Under the pieces are notes generated by a model. The model worked only from the letters and a program-made list of their open reading frames with translations. It was not told the DNA's origin and ran no database searches. The translations under genes were made by a program, and so were the position numbers. Shown in pieces: positions 22,906 through 32,599 of a DNA stretch of 64,000 nucleotides; the stretch's first letter is position 1, and each line of letters opens with the position of its first letter. The stretch lies in the NCBI RefSeq assembly GCF_907164915.1, contig NW_025919514.1:248001-312000 (forward strand). Reading direction: 5' to 3'. The stretch is from Impatiens glandulifera. Taxonomy: Eukaryota; Streptophyta; Magnoliopsida; Ericales; Balsaminaceae.

Positions 22906-23715
22906 TTAGAGAAGGTCGAGCCACTCCCCCTCGATCATTCTGTCAACCCACTTGTCCATAGTGTTCTCGGGTGTCCGTTCCTCAATCCTCGATATCCATC
23001 TGTCTAACATGGATAGAGTCATGATGTTGGCCGGTCCGACGGGAACACCGGGCCCGAGGTTGCAACGATGCACCTACAGGTATCGAGTGATTTGGGGAGA
23101 GAAACCGATCCTTCCCCTTGGAGCGGTGACAAACTTCTTCAAGTTGTTGAAGAGGTAGGTGGCCCAGTTTATGGGCGATTTGCGAACGATGGCTATCATG
23201 ATGTCGAAAGCCTCCCGGTTATAGTTCTGGTTGGGCATTCGGCCAATGATAGACCGTTGAACCAAGTCATGAAAGACTTGGTATTGAGGAGCAAGGTTAT
23301 CCTTCTCTCCGTGGTCGGCGATCGGATCGATGGATGAGTAGAAGACAAAACCGTAGTCTTCCTTAGCCGGAAAGAACAGCGTTGGAAAGTCCGAAAAACC
23401 TTCAGTTGGAAGGTTGATGAAATGAGCGAAATGTTCTTCAGTGATCCGAAGAAATCTCTCTTCGATGATGGTCCTTATGCTACCATCTTCGAGGATGTGC
23501 TCATTGTTGAAAAACTCAAACACCTCCTCTTCAAGGATAGTGTCTGATCCTTCAAGAAAACCTTGAAGTCCCGATTCTACGATCGGTGCGAAAATGGTTT
23601 CTAGGAACCGAGCATTCAACATTTCACGAAAGTTAACAATAATTGTGTTTCTTAGTTCGACATTCTTTTGGAAGAGTATGAGAGTGAGATTCGAATGAAG
23701 TTTTTGAAATTTCAA
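22906..23715 (-). pseudogene. Element C env-like ORF 2, one amber
   Basis: Open from 23715 to a TAG at 23074, then in the same frame to a TAA at 22906 (past-stop part includes LGPGVPVGPANIMTLSMLDRW). Met at ~23622 (MLNARFLETI) is the start best aligned with relatives. Shows LQGFLEGSDTILEEEVFEFF, INLPTEGFSDFP and IAIVRKSPINWATYLFNNLKKF. It ends in a Trp-rich helix (DKWVDRMIEGEWLDLL) and lacks the long acidic and coiled-coil part of B. Length ~240 residues from Met 23622, like ORF 1. Confidence 0.65.
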
Positions 23716-23766
23716 ACTTAGAGAGAGAGGAATATCGGAAGTGTGTTTTGATGAAGAAGGATGAGG

Positions 23767-23782
23767 TCCCTTTTTATAGCGT
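23767..23782 (-). promoter_or_regulatory. TATA box upstream of env-like ORF 2
   Basis: The minus strand reads GCTATAAAAAGGGACC, a strong TATA box, ~150 bases before Met 23622, followed by a GAGAGAG-type leader. Confidence 0.55.
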
Positions 23783-24095
23783 GGGCGGTTGGGTGCATTA
23801 AATGAGAATATTTGAAAAATCGGACCATTTATGTCTGGTCATAAATGCCCTATCAGTTTTCAAGAGGATGAAGGCATGTCTGGTCTAATCCGATCAAACA
23901 TGCTTCTTGGAAAACAAATATTTCTATTTCCAAGACTGATTTGATTTGGTTTGGTACAGCGCATTTAATGTTTGTTATTTTCTTTAGGATTTCTTGATCG
24001 AAGAGGAAAGAAGTGATCTTCATTAATGCAGAGTACCAAACCGGTAGTACAACAAAATTACCGGTTTGGGAAAAGATAAAAGAAATGAGGAAAGT
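23783..24095. other. Spacer between env-like ORFs 1 and 2 of element C
   Basis: Non-coding, with AACCGG/CCGGTT motifs. Nothing else recognised. Confidence 0.45.
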
Positions 24096-24833
24096 TTAAA
24101 CATTTGATGACCCGGTAGCTTGATTCCTCTTGGCCTTAGCTTCTTCCCACCGGTCGATCAGTTCTTGAATTCTCTCCTTCGTGAGCACATGCTTCGGATG
24201 GAGAGTGACGAAGGGTCCGGAGTGGATATCCAGACTAGCACAGAAACCGCTTAGCTGAGGAGCATAACCAGTTTTATTTGAGAGAATCATCTTCTTCAGG
24301 TTGCTGAAAATGATCCAGGACCAGTTTACCGGTGTCCCAACCATAACATCGATCATCATCTCGAAGAGCCTCTGAGTATAATAGTAGCCTTTCTCTCTAC
24401 CCAGAACTTACTTTCCCAGCATCTCACAAAGAAGTTGGTATTTGTGAGAGAGTTGGCTTTTAGCACCCCAGGGTCTAAACGGGATGTCGGAGTTGGAGAA
24501 CCGATGATACATTTCCTCAATGGTCACCAGGGAGTAAGTAAGGTCGGTTACCCCTTCAGTGGGTAAACCGCAGTATTCAGCGAAATCCGCCTCGCTGAAT
24601 AGAAAGGACTATCCGTAAACTCGTGCAACGATTATATCTCGGTGCACTTGTTTTGCAGTTTGGTAGAATTCATCGACTACTAGGTAGTCGAGAATGAATC
24701 TATTCTCCAGAAATCCTCTTAGTCTGCTTCTTTCAACGGCTAAGAACATTTCTTTGACATCATGGTCTTCGTATTAATAAATGGAGTTGAAATCGGCCAA
24801 GAGAATTTTCTTTGCAAGTGGGTTGGAGTTCAT
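24096..24833 (-). pseudogene. Element C env-like ORF 1, several stops
   Basis: Start Met 24833 (MNSNPLAKKILLADFNSIY, then TAA). The frame continues through LRGFLENRFILDYLVVDEFY, a second stop near the VYG motif, GLPTEGVTDL and a third stop near 24410. It reaches the open tail 24359-24096 (VGTPVNWSWIIFSNLKKM, ending in a Lys/Glu-rich helix). Same head domain and C-terminal helix as ORF 2. Confidence 0.65.
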
Positions 24834-24910
24834 GATCTTGAGATAGTTTAAGCTCAAGAGAGTTTTTATGAATAGTAAATTTTGTGAAGTGTTGTGAAGA
24901 TTAAAGGTTT

Positions 24911-24920
24911 GTTTATATAG
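24911..24920 (-). promoter_or_regulatory. TATA box upstream of env-like ORF 1
   Basis: The minus strand reads CTATATAAAC, ~80 bases before Met 24833. Confidence 0.45.
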
Positions 24921-25547
24921 CCAGGGATTCGGCTAGATCAATAGGTTAAGCATGCTTAGTGATGTCATCAATTAGTTAATAGGCTTTAACTTGTTGAAGT
25001 GTATAATGTTTATTTCCAATGCAAAGTTAATTATTACTAGGATATTCATGATGACAAAAATCTATTGACAAGATGTTAGTCTCCCTCTCTTGATGATGGA
25101 CACATGTCGTCATCTCGATTGCGGTAAACTATTTTATTAATTACAGGCTTCATTTCTCAAGGTTTTGCACGAAAACATGGTTAGTTGTCTCAAATTAACC
25201 GGAAAAGTTCAATTCATCTAAACCAGAGTGCATTTGTACTAATCGGTTTTCCATGACCGGTTTTAATTGGATATTTTATTCCGATTTGAAGAAGTGTTGA
25301 ATCGCATCAACATTTGTTCAACTTTGAATTAAGTATATCCACTCCTACCAGGTCCTTTCAACCGCGTAGTAAATATACATGAAGTTTGACATCATGAAGT
25401 AATCAGGCATAACCGGAGACTTCCTCCCAGTTAGCATCCTTGAATTTTTAATGGCCTATTTGAATTTGGTTTGATAAGTGAGAGCTTCTCCCTGATCACA
25501 TATCCCGGTTTTTCATAATTATGTATGTAAGCAGTATGCATGTATGA
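24921..25547. other. Element C spacer after pol
   Basis: Non-coding, with scattered CCGGTT motifs. A short pyrimidine run near 25488 (purine on the minus strand) is a possible extra polypurine tract. Confidence 0.4.
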
Positions 25548-26888
25548 TCATGGTATAAGTTGCTTAATATCAGTAATTCCTAGAATGTTTCTGAAATGAG
25601 AAAACTTAGCTTCCTGTAGCAGTTTGGTGAATATGTCAGCTACTTGTTGCTCAGTTGAGACATATTCCAGCCGGATGTGCTTCTCCTGAACATGCTCCCG
25701 GATGAAATGGTGTCTTATATCAATGTGTTTCGTTCTTGAGTGTAGCACCGGATTGTATGTAATCGCTATCGCACTGGTGTTGTCACAAAATATTGGTGAT
25801 TCCTCAGCTATTACACCAAAATCCCTTAGTTGCTGTTGGATCCAGAGGAGTTGTGCACAGCAGCTTCCGGCTGCTATATACTCTGCCTCTGCGGTTGACG
25901 TTGCAACTGAGGTCTGTTTCTTGCTGCTCCATGTAACGAGCCGGTCACCCAGGAATTGACAAGTTTCACTTGTACTCTTTCTATCGATTTTGCATCCTGC
26001 GTAATCCGCGTCTGAGTAACTTATGAGGTTGAAACTTGAGTCTTTTGGGTACCAAAGTCCCACGTCTTGAGTTCCCTTCAGATATTTCAATATTCTTTTA
26101 GCCGCAGTGTAATGCGATTGCTTTGGATTGGCTTGAAATCTCCCGCATACTCCACCCGCAAACAGGATGTCTGGTCGGCTGGCTGTTAAGTAAAGAAGGG
26201 ATCCAATCATTCCCCGATATGTTGTGATGTCAACGGCTTGACCATCCTCATCTTTGTCTAACTTTACGGAAGAACTCATTGGTGTAGCCTCCTCAGCGCA
26301 TGTATCCATTCCAAACTTCTTCAGTAGTTCGGCTGTGTACTTTGGCTGGCTTATGAACGTTCCGATTTCAATCTGCTTAACCTGAAGTCCTTGAAAGAAA
26401 CTCAGTTCTCCCATCATACTCATTTGAAATTTGTCAGTCATCATTTTTGAGAATTTATCACATTGTTTTGGATCGGTTGATCCGAAGATAATATCATCGA
26501 CATATATTTGAACAAGTAATATGTGTTCCTCTTTATCAAATTTGAAAAGTGTTTTATCGACTGAACCTATTGTAAACTTGTGATCAAATAAGAATTTTGT
26601 TAATGTGTCATACCAGGCTCTTGGAGCCTGTTTCAAACCGTAAAGGGCCTTATTTAGCCGGTAAACATGATTTTCATGTTCTGAATTTTTGAAACCTGGA
26701 GGTTGATTAACATACACCTCTTCATGTACTTTACCATTTAGGAAAGCGTTTTTAACATCCACTTGAAAAACTTTGAAATTTTTGAAAGCTGCAAAAGCTA
26801 AACATATTCTAATTGCCTCAAGTCTAGCTACAGGGGCAAATGATTCTTTGAAATCAACGCCTTCTTCCTGTTTGTAGCCTTGAGCCAC
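25548..26888 (-). CDS. Element C reverse transcriptase-RNase H
   Basis: 446 open codons, the best-preserved enzyme in the window. RT: D44 in [24 protein letters not shown] at 81-92, catalytic YVDD at 129-132, followed by IIFGST, typical of the SIRE lineage. RNase H: SDADYAG at 292-298, EAEYIAAG at 334-341, CDNTSA at 368-373 and ADIFTK at 417-422. Upstream in the same frame the fingers region ([11 protein letters not shown]) continues to ~27000 with a TGA at the Arg of 'GTRWVFRNK'. The enzyme copies element RNA in the virus-like particle. Ends [12 protein letters not shown], like A and D. Confidence 0.9.
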   Translation of the reverse strand: MAQGYKQEEGVDFKESFAPVARLEAIRICLAFAAFKNFKVFQVDVKNAFLNGKVHEEVYVNQPPGFKNSEHENHVYRLNKALYGLKQAPRAWYDTLTKFLFDHKFTIGSVDKTLFKFDKEEHILLVQIYVDDIIFGSTDPKQCDKFSKMMTDKFQMSMMGELSFFQGLQVKQIEIGTFISQPKYTAELLKKFGMDTCAEEATPMSSSVKLDKDEDGQAVDITTYRGMIGSLLYLTASRPDILFAGGVCGRFQANPKQSHYTAAKRILKYLKGTQDVGLWYPKDSSFNLISYSDADYAGCKIDRKSTSETCQFLGDRLVTWSSKKQTSVATSTAEAEYIAAGSCCAQLLWIQQQLRDFGVIAEESPIFCDNTSAIAITYNPVLHSRTKHIDIRHHFIREHVQEKHIRLEYVSTEQQVADIFTKLLQEAKFSHFRNILGITDIKQLIP

Positions 26889-27598
26889 TAACCGGGCTTT
26901 GTTCCTCGTAACTAAACCGTCTTTATTGAGTTTATTTCTGAATACCCATCATGTTCCTATAACCGGTTTATTTTTCGGTCTAGGGACTAAGTACCAAACT
27001 TTATTTCTCTCAAACTTGTTTAATTCCTCTTGCATTGCTAGGATCTAATCGGGATCAGACAATGCTTCATCCACCTTTTTCGGCTCAATTTGTGATATGA
27101 AAGCTGAGTTTTGCATAGTGTTCCAAATTCTGTTGCCTAGTTCGGACGGGTGAGGATATGTTACCTATTACTAGTTCAAGAGGATGATTTTTATTCCTTC
27201 GAAGGTTTATCCGAGACGTGTCTACCAAGCTTTCAGTTGGCTGATCAAGGTTAGACTGACCGGTAGGCTAAATAGAGTCAGACCGACCGATTTCTTCAGT
27301 TGAAACTGAAGAGTCAACTTTCTGTGATAAAGCAGCTTGAGTAGGCTGAGGTTCAGCATCAACCGCTTGGTCATTGACAAATCGTCTAAAAACCGGAACC
27401 TCATCTTCATCATCAGAATAGATATTGAAATTTTCCATTCTGTTGTGAAGGTCGAAGGGTAATGCAGTGTTTCGTTCAACCGATTCATCAAAAACAACGT
27501 GGGATATTTCTTCAACTGTTAAAGTCCTAGTGTTGTATATTCTATATGCTTTACTTACAGCCGAATATCTTCCCTCATCGGATTAGCATAAAAAACGG
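26889..27598 (-). pseudogene. Element C integrase C-terminal part and linker, degraded
   Basis: Decoded pieces include HVVFDESVERNTALPFDL and NLRRNKNHPLELVIGN, as in A, with acidic Ser-rich sequence between. Stops near 27270 and frame changes near 27600 break it. The open 97-codon frame at 27222-27515 is a shadow in another phase. Confidence 0.55.
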
Positions 27599-28804
27599 TC
27601 AAATAATTTTTGCCGTTGTTGTGAACAAAACATTTACTACCAAAAATTCGAAAATACCGTATGTTTGGAATTCGATCATAGTATATTTCAAAAGGAGTTT
27701 TGAAAAACGTTTAGTTACTAAAGATCGGTTTTGAGTGTAACATGCGGTATTGATAGCTTCAGCCCAAAACTTTTGAGCAATACCCGAATCGGCTATCATT
27801 GACCTTGCGGCTTCCTTGAGAGTTCGGTTTCTTCTCTCAGCCAGGCCGTTTTGTTGAGAAGTTCTGGAACTAGACAACTCGTGTCTAATACCGGAATTAT
27901 CAAGAAAAGTAGTTAATCTGCTATTTATAAACTCAGTTCCTCTATCACTTCTGATTTTGTTTACCCGAATAGATTTTTCATTTTGTATTCTCAAAATTAG
28001 TTTGATCAGGTTTGAAGTTGCTTGATTTTTAGAGGCTAAAAATGTTACCCAAGTAAATTTAGAGTAGTCATCAATAACTACCATAGTATAATGCATGCCT
28101 CTTAAGCTGGTTAATCTAACCGGATCAAACAGATCCATATGCAGGAGTTCTAAGCATCGTTCAGATTTATAATTTCCTTTACTTTTGAAAGATGACTTTA
28201 TCTGTTTACCCATTTGACATTCAGCACATACTTTATCTTTTGAAAACTTAACATTTGGGAAACCGTAAACTAGTTCTTTAGAACATATGAAGTTGATTGT
28301 TTTAAAATTCAAATGGTTTAGCCGTTTATGCCAAAGCCAGTTTGGATCGTTTCCAGCTATCATGCATATAGATTTTTCAAAATCGGTTTTCCAATCAACT
28401 TTGTATATGTTTTCCATTCGGTTACCGGTCAATAGAATGTCATTTTGATGATTTTTAACTAAGCATGCATTCTTATGAAATTCAACTTTATATCCTACAT
28501 CGCACATTTGACTTATGTTTAACAGGTTAAAATGCAGGTTTTCTACTAGTAGTACATTATTTATGGATAGGTTACCATGGACAATCTTACCCTTGCCCAC
28601 GGTTTTACCTTTCGAGCTTTCACCGAATGTTATGACTACTCCGGTTTCATATGTGATGTCTGCTAGTAGCTTATCGTTACCGGTCATGTGTCTTGAGCAT
28701 CCGCTGTCTAGATACCATTCTGAGTTTTTTAGCCGGTTGCTTCTCCTAACCTGTAAAATAAAAATATTTACACCTTTTTGGTACCCACATTCAGTTGGGT
28801 CCAT
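27599..28804 (-). CDS. Element C protease, GAG-pre-integrase and integrase core
   Basis: 401 open codons. Aspartic protease signature WYLDSGCSRHMTG with DSG at 33-35. GAG-pre-integrase finger H159, H164, C193, C196 (HKRLNHLNF...CAEC). Integrase triad D224 (LHMDLFDP), D287 (RSDRGTEF) and E323 (QQNGLAERRN), the last two spaced as DD35E. All catalytic residues are present. The last ~30 residues (from ~370) leave the conserved frame, marking a frameshift before the C-terminal domain. The protease cuts the polyprotein and the integrase inserts the cDNA. Confidence 0.85.
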   Translation of the reverse strand: MDPTECGYQKGVNIFILQVRRSNRLKNSEWYLDSGCSRHMTGNDKLLADITYETGVVITFGESSKGKTVGKGKIVHGNLSINNVLLVENLHFNLLNISQMCDVGYKVEFHKNACLVKNHQNDILLTGNRMENIYKVDWKTDFEKSICMIAGNDPNWLWHKRLNHLNFKTINFICSKELVYGFPNVKFSKDKVCAECQMGKQIKSSFKSKGNYKSERCLELLHMDLFDPVRLTSLRGMHYTMVVIDDYSKFTWVTFLASKNQATSNLIKLILRIQNEKSIRVNKIRSDRGTEFINSRLTTFLDNSGIRHELSSSRTSQQNGLAERRNRTLKEAARSMIADSGIAQKFWAEAINTACYTQNRSLVTKRFSKLLLKYTMIEFQTYGIFEFLVVNVLFTTTAKII

Positions 28805-28900
28805 GGTTGATTAGTCCCTTTGGGATCCAGACTTGAATAAGTCGGATCACTTTCCCGGTATTTGTTCTTATAATATTTGGCATAACTTCTTGATCCTTGC

Positions 28901-30666
28901 TCAAGAATGCCTTATGTTGTGGTGATGAATGTCTTTGAGATGGAGATTTGCTTGTTTTATGTTGTTTATTTTCTTTCCGGCTTTCCTTCTCTCAGGATGA
29001 AGCCAGTTTTCTGATTTAGTCGGACTTACATATTTTAGTTCTTTTTCTGGTTTTAGATCACGTTCTTCCTCATTTTTGGTTGATGAACTCTTGACAAATC
29101 TTATGAATGGAAGATTGTCTTTTGTGAGTTTCATCCTGTTAGGTTGATTTGATTCGTTTGATTTGTTTTGTGTATAACCAATACCAAATCTACACTTAGG
29201 GTGTCTTTTATAATTACACATCTGTTTTACGGCTTGACGAGATCTTTCCCACACAGCCGTAACATACAGTGCTCGTTCATTGATTTCAGTTACCGGTTGA
29301 ACTGTCTCCTCATTTTCTAAGGATAGTTCATCCGGTTCATACACTATGGTTTCGCATGACTTATTAGCGATACCACTTGACTCTACGGTTTTATGTTCTA
29401 CCGGAGTCAGTATGTATGCAGATATGTTTCTAAACTCAGCGACCATTTCGTTGAGTGCAGAAATCAAATCATCCTTAGAGAAATCATCAGAAGAAAAATC
29501 AAATACCTCTTCGTCGTTTTCCATGAAGCATGTTACTTTTTTCTCATCATTCTCGTTGTCGGAGTACGCCCATTCGCTTCCACCGTCGGATGCAATGAGT
29601 GCTCTCTGTATTTCCTTCCCTTCATCGACTTGCTGGTTATCGTTTCTCCGGTAATCGTTCTGTTGGTTGTCATTTCTCCGATAGTTATTCCCTTGGTAGT
29701 TGTTACCCTGGTACCAGTTGCCTTGGTAGTTGTTGCCTTGATAGTTGCCTTCCGGTTTTTTGTCGTCTCTTCTCGGTTTCCTACATTCTGACCTGAAATG
29801 TCCAAAACCATCACAGTTATAACATCTTTTATTTGATTTATCTACATAATTATAGCTAAAGTTGTTGTTAGATGGTGGCTGATTCTTCTTCATGAATCTC
29901 CCAAATTTCTGAGCAAGCGTCGCCATCACATCTTCACTGATCTGATTAGCGTTTTTGACTGGAGCCGGAACGGTTGATACTTGGACCGCCGGTTCCATCG
30001 ATGTAATCAAAGCTCTGGTTGCGGTTGACGTGGATGCTTCATCTTCGATCCGAGACTTAATCTCGAACTCGTAGGCTTTTAGATCCTCAAACACGTCATG
30101 CAACTTCATCTGCCCGAGGTTGCTTGATTCCCTCATCACCATGGTTTTGATATCCCATGTGCTCGGCAGTGATATTAAGGCTTTAATGATTACTTCTCGG
30201 TTGTCGTATTTCTTTCCAAGTGTTTGAAGCTCGTTGACCACGCCGGTGAACCGGTTGCTAAATTCTTTCATGTTTTCCCCCGGTTTCATCCTGATGTTTT
30301 CATATTTTTGTGTAGCTACCAAGATTTTGTTCTCCTTTGTTCTTTCGTTTCTTTTATGGATCTGAATGATCGTTTTCCAGGCTTCCTTTGCATTATCACA
30401 GGCTGATATCTTGTTTAAGGTATTATCGTTTATAGACTTATAGACTTATAGATGTGCCTCATGCAATGGTTGTCCACGTTACTCCGTCTTCGATCTTCAG
30501 TTGTCCATGCGTCTAACTTGTTGTTGATCTTGATTGGCCCTTCCTTCAGGACTCTGCTCATTTCATCATCTAGCGTGATCAGATGTAGATAAATCTGTTT
30601 CTTCCAGCTGCTAAACGCTTCACTGTTTAGCATTGGTGGCTTGTCTCTATGGGTCAGGCTTCCCAT
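28901..30666 (-). pseudogene. Element C gag, frameshifted by an 8-bp duplication
   Basis: Start Met 30666 (MGSLTHRDKPPMLNSEAF). The N-terminal part is open to 30430, then a tandem duplication of 8 bases at ~30434-30450 shifts the frame. From 30322 a 473-codon frame holds the capsid-like block, the zinc knuckle CYNCDGFGHFRSEC at 167-180, and right after it a run of short Asn/Gln/Tyr repeats (NYQGN, RRNDNQQ) at 192-231. An acidic stretch and a Lys-rich tail follow. The repeats are absent from A, B and D. Gag coats the RNA and forms the particle. Confidence 0.8.
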
Positions 30667-30697
30667 CTTTTTCGGTTGCTTGAGTTCTAAGAACCTC

Positions 30698-30709
30698 GCT
30701 CTGATACCA
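30698..30709 (-). other. Element C primer-binding site
   Basis: The reverse complement is TGGTATCAGAGC, two bases from the LTR edge at 30712. Confidence 0.9.
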
Positions 30710-30711
30710 CT

Positions 30712-31956
30712 TGTTAGGATCGGGGACGCCCTTAGAGGACTGGGGTGTTTCTGGTTTCTTGAAGGGTAGCCGCTTACAACACATAACACACAATTTGGTG
30801 ATAGTCCGGTTAGAGACTAAAACCTTTCTCAGCACTACACAAACTGTCATAGACTCTTGAACCGAGTTCAAGGGCGGAAATGTCAGTTTCAGTCTGAAGC
30901 AACGTATGCGACTTTGATGAAATTTATGAGGAGTAAGATTACGTTTTGGTTTGTGTTTAGGTTAAGTAAGCAGAAAGTAAACAGGAAATAAGTAAAGGAC
31001 AGGAGACAGGATTTTTTATGGATGTTCGGAGCAAATCCTCCTACGTCACCCCTTTCTCTCAGGTTATGAGAAGGATCTCCACTAACTTTCAAAGTTACAA
31101 CAATTACACTATCGGTCGAGCCTAACTCGCTACTCGCCGGTTACACCAACTCACTCTTGATGTAATACACTAACACAACACAAAATAAAGCTTTCGGTAA
31201 ATGACACAACGGTTTTGGATCGCGCGTGAGATTTCTTTATCTCTCTAAGATGTTCGTAACTGTCATTAATGACGTCGCTTCGTCTTCCTTTTATAGAGAT
31301 AAGCATTCCAACGGTCACTTTCTTCTCTCACCGTGGGATTGGTCAGTTCAGAGTCACGCCGGTGCAGAGAGGTTGCTTGCACGTTTCACCTTCCTAACAC
31401 TTGGCAAACATGCAGATACTCCTCAGGTAAAAATGACGTAGCCGGTTTGCAGATTTGGACACGTGTCAGGCATGCACCTTCCGGCTGTCTGAGTCGAATC
31501 AATAAATCATCATTGTTTCTATCGCATGCTTCTGATCGGATCTTATCTTCTTTTATTTCTACAAGACACGTCTAGTTCGTCACATTACGTCATCTTTGTA
31601 ACTCTTAGTTTCCGGTTGACTCTGTCATATAATGATCCGACTGCAATGTAGGCTTTTCTTTGCTAGCCGGTCTGTTGAGAATGTTGAAACCGGTTCCTCT
31701 TGATCTTGACTTGATCATTTGGAACTGGATTACCTTGAAAGGTTCTTCAGCCGGTTTATGAAGTTCCAGCCGGTTTATACAATTCGATCTGTTCCTGCAC
31801 ATAGAAATTAATAGTTGTTTAGTTTTCTGGCCGGTTCCAAAAATTAACTTTACTTAATTTTTCCATCAATTTCTCCTTTTTGATTATTTAGAATAAATAT
31901 TCAAAAATTGTAATGTATGGCCGGTTTGAAAATTAACTTACTTAATTTTTCTATCA
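30712..31956 (-). repeat. Element C 5' LTR with a doubled outer end
   Basis: Starts TGTTAGGATC. Two possible outer ends exist: TTTTCCATCA at 31868, which is followed by a polypurine-tract-like stretch (31869-31883), and a second copy of the same terminal ~40 bases ending TTTTCTATCA at 31956. Rich in CCGGTT. Length 1157 or 1245 bp. Confidence 0.75.
31285..31317 (-). promoter_or_regulatory. Core promoter of element C LTR: TATA box and MSA match
   Basis: The minus strand has CTATAAAAGG (31285-31298), a strong TATA box. Just upstream of it, TCCAACGGTCA (31307-31317, plus strand) fits the mitosis-specific activator consensus YCYAACGGYYA at every position. The element works in either orientation in known cyclin B promoters. 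Function here is inferred. Confidence 0.5.
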
Positions 31957-32590
31957 CTCTCACATAAATATCCAAATTACCCACAGCTCTCAACCCAGCA
32001 ATCCGGAAACTTTAAAAATTAAGCATCATTATATATATATAGATAGATTAGTTAGTTAAAAATTTGAACTTTTATTGTTAAAATGTCTCGCGTTCATCAA
32101 ATTTGGTGTTGAATCTTAAATATAAAGTGTTGTTAGCTAGTTTGTTAAAGAGTTGTACTTGTTTTGTTAGGTTGCAAGTTCGAAACATACAAATAGTATT
32201 TTTATTTTTATTTTTAACCGTTTTTAAGTTTATGGGCGGGTCAACCCACAATTCGACCTAAGTATGCATTTACTCTCACATAAATATCCAAATTAATCAC
32301 AACTCTCGACCCGGCAATCCAGACACTTTAAAAATTAAGCATCATTATATATATATATATTAGTTAGTTAAAAAATTGAACTTTTATTGTTAAAATGTCT
32401 CGCGTTCATCAAATTTGGTGTTGAATCTTAAATATAAAGTGTTGTTAGCCTAGTTGGTTAAAGTGTTGTACTTGTTTTGTTAGGTTGCATATTCGAAACA
32501 TACAAATAACATTTTTAATTTTATTTTTAACTGTTTTAAATTTATGAGCTGGTCAACCTACAATCCGACCCAAATATTCATTTATAAACA
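31957..32590. repeat. ~316-bp tandem repeat with tRNA-like boxes, right block
   Basis: Two copies (31957-32272 and 32273-32588) of the unit also seen at 21535-22000. The second has TTAGCCTAGTTGGTTAAAG and, further on, ATTCGAAAC, the clearest A-box and B-box pair. (AT)n runs near 32030 and 32345. Confidence 0.75.
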
Positions 32591-32599
32591 TATATAAAT

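Larger units (their letters stand above)
22001..31956 (-). mobile_element. Element C: Sirevirus-like Copia element with three env-like genes, 3' end missing
   Basis: Minus-strand order: LTR (31956-30712), primer site, gag, protease-integrase, RT-RNase H, then three env-like ORFs. The left edge at 22001 breaks off inside the third env-like ORF, so polypurine tract and 3' LTR are absent. The ~315-bp repeat lies on both sides and is in phase across the element (left flank ends CCATTTAC, right flank begins CTCTCAC; the repeat reads CCATTTACTCTCAC). No 5-bp target duplication is seen. Confidence 0.8.

Noticed and set aside
23068..23337. 89-codon plus-strand frame
   Set aside because: Antisense to C env-like ORF 2, which aligns with its relatives.
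27222..27515. 97-codon frame in element C
   Set aside because: Out of phase with the integrase-RT linker, whose conserved pieces (HVVFDES, NHPLELVIGN) lie in other frames.
29393..29791. Hydrophobic, Val-rich plus-strand frames
   Set aside because: Antisense shadow of the Asn/Gln repeats and zinc knuckle of C Gag, not membrane proteins.
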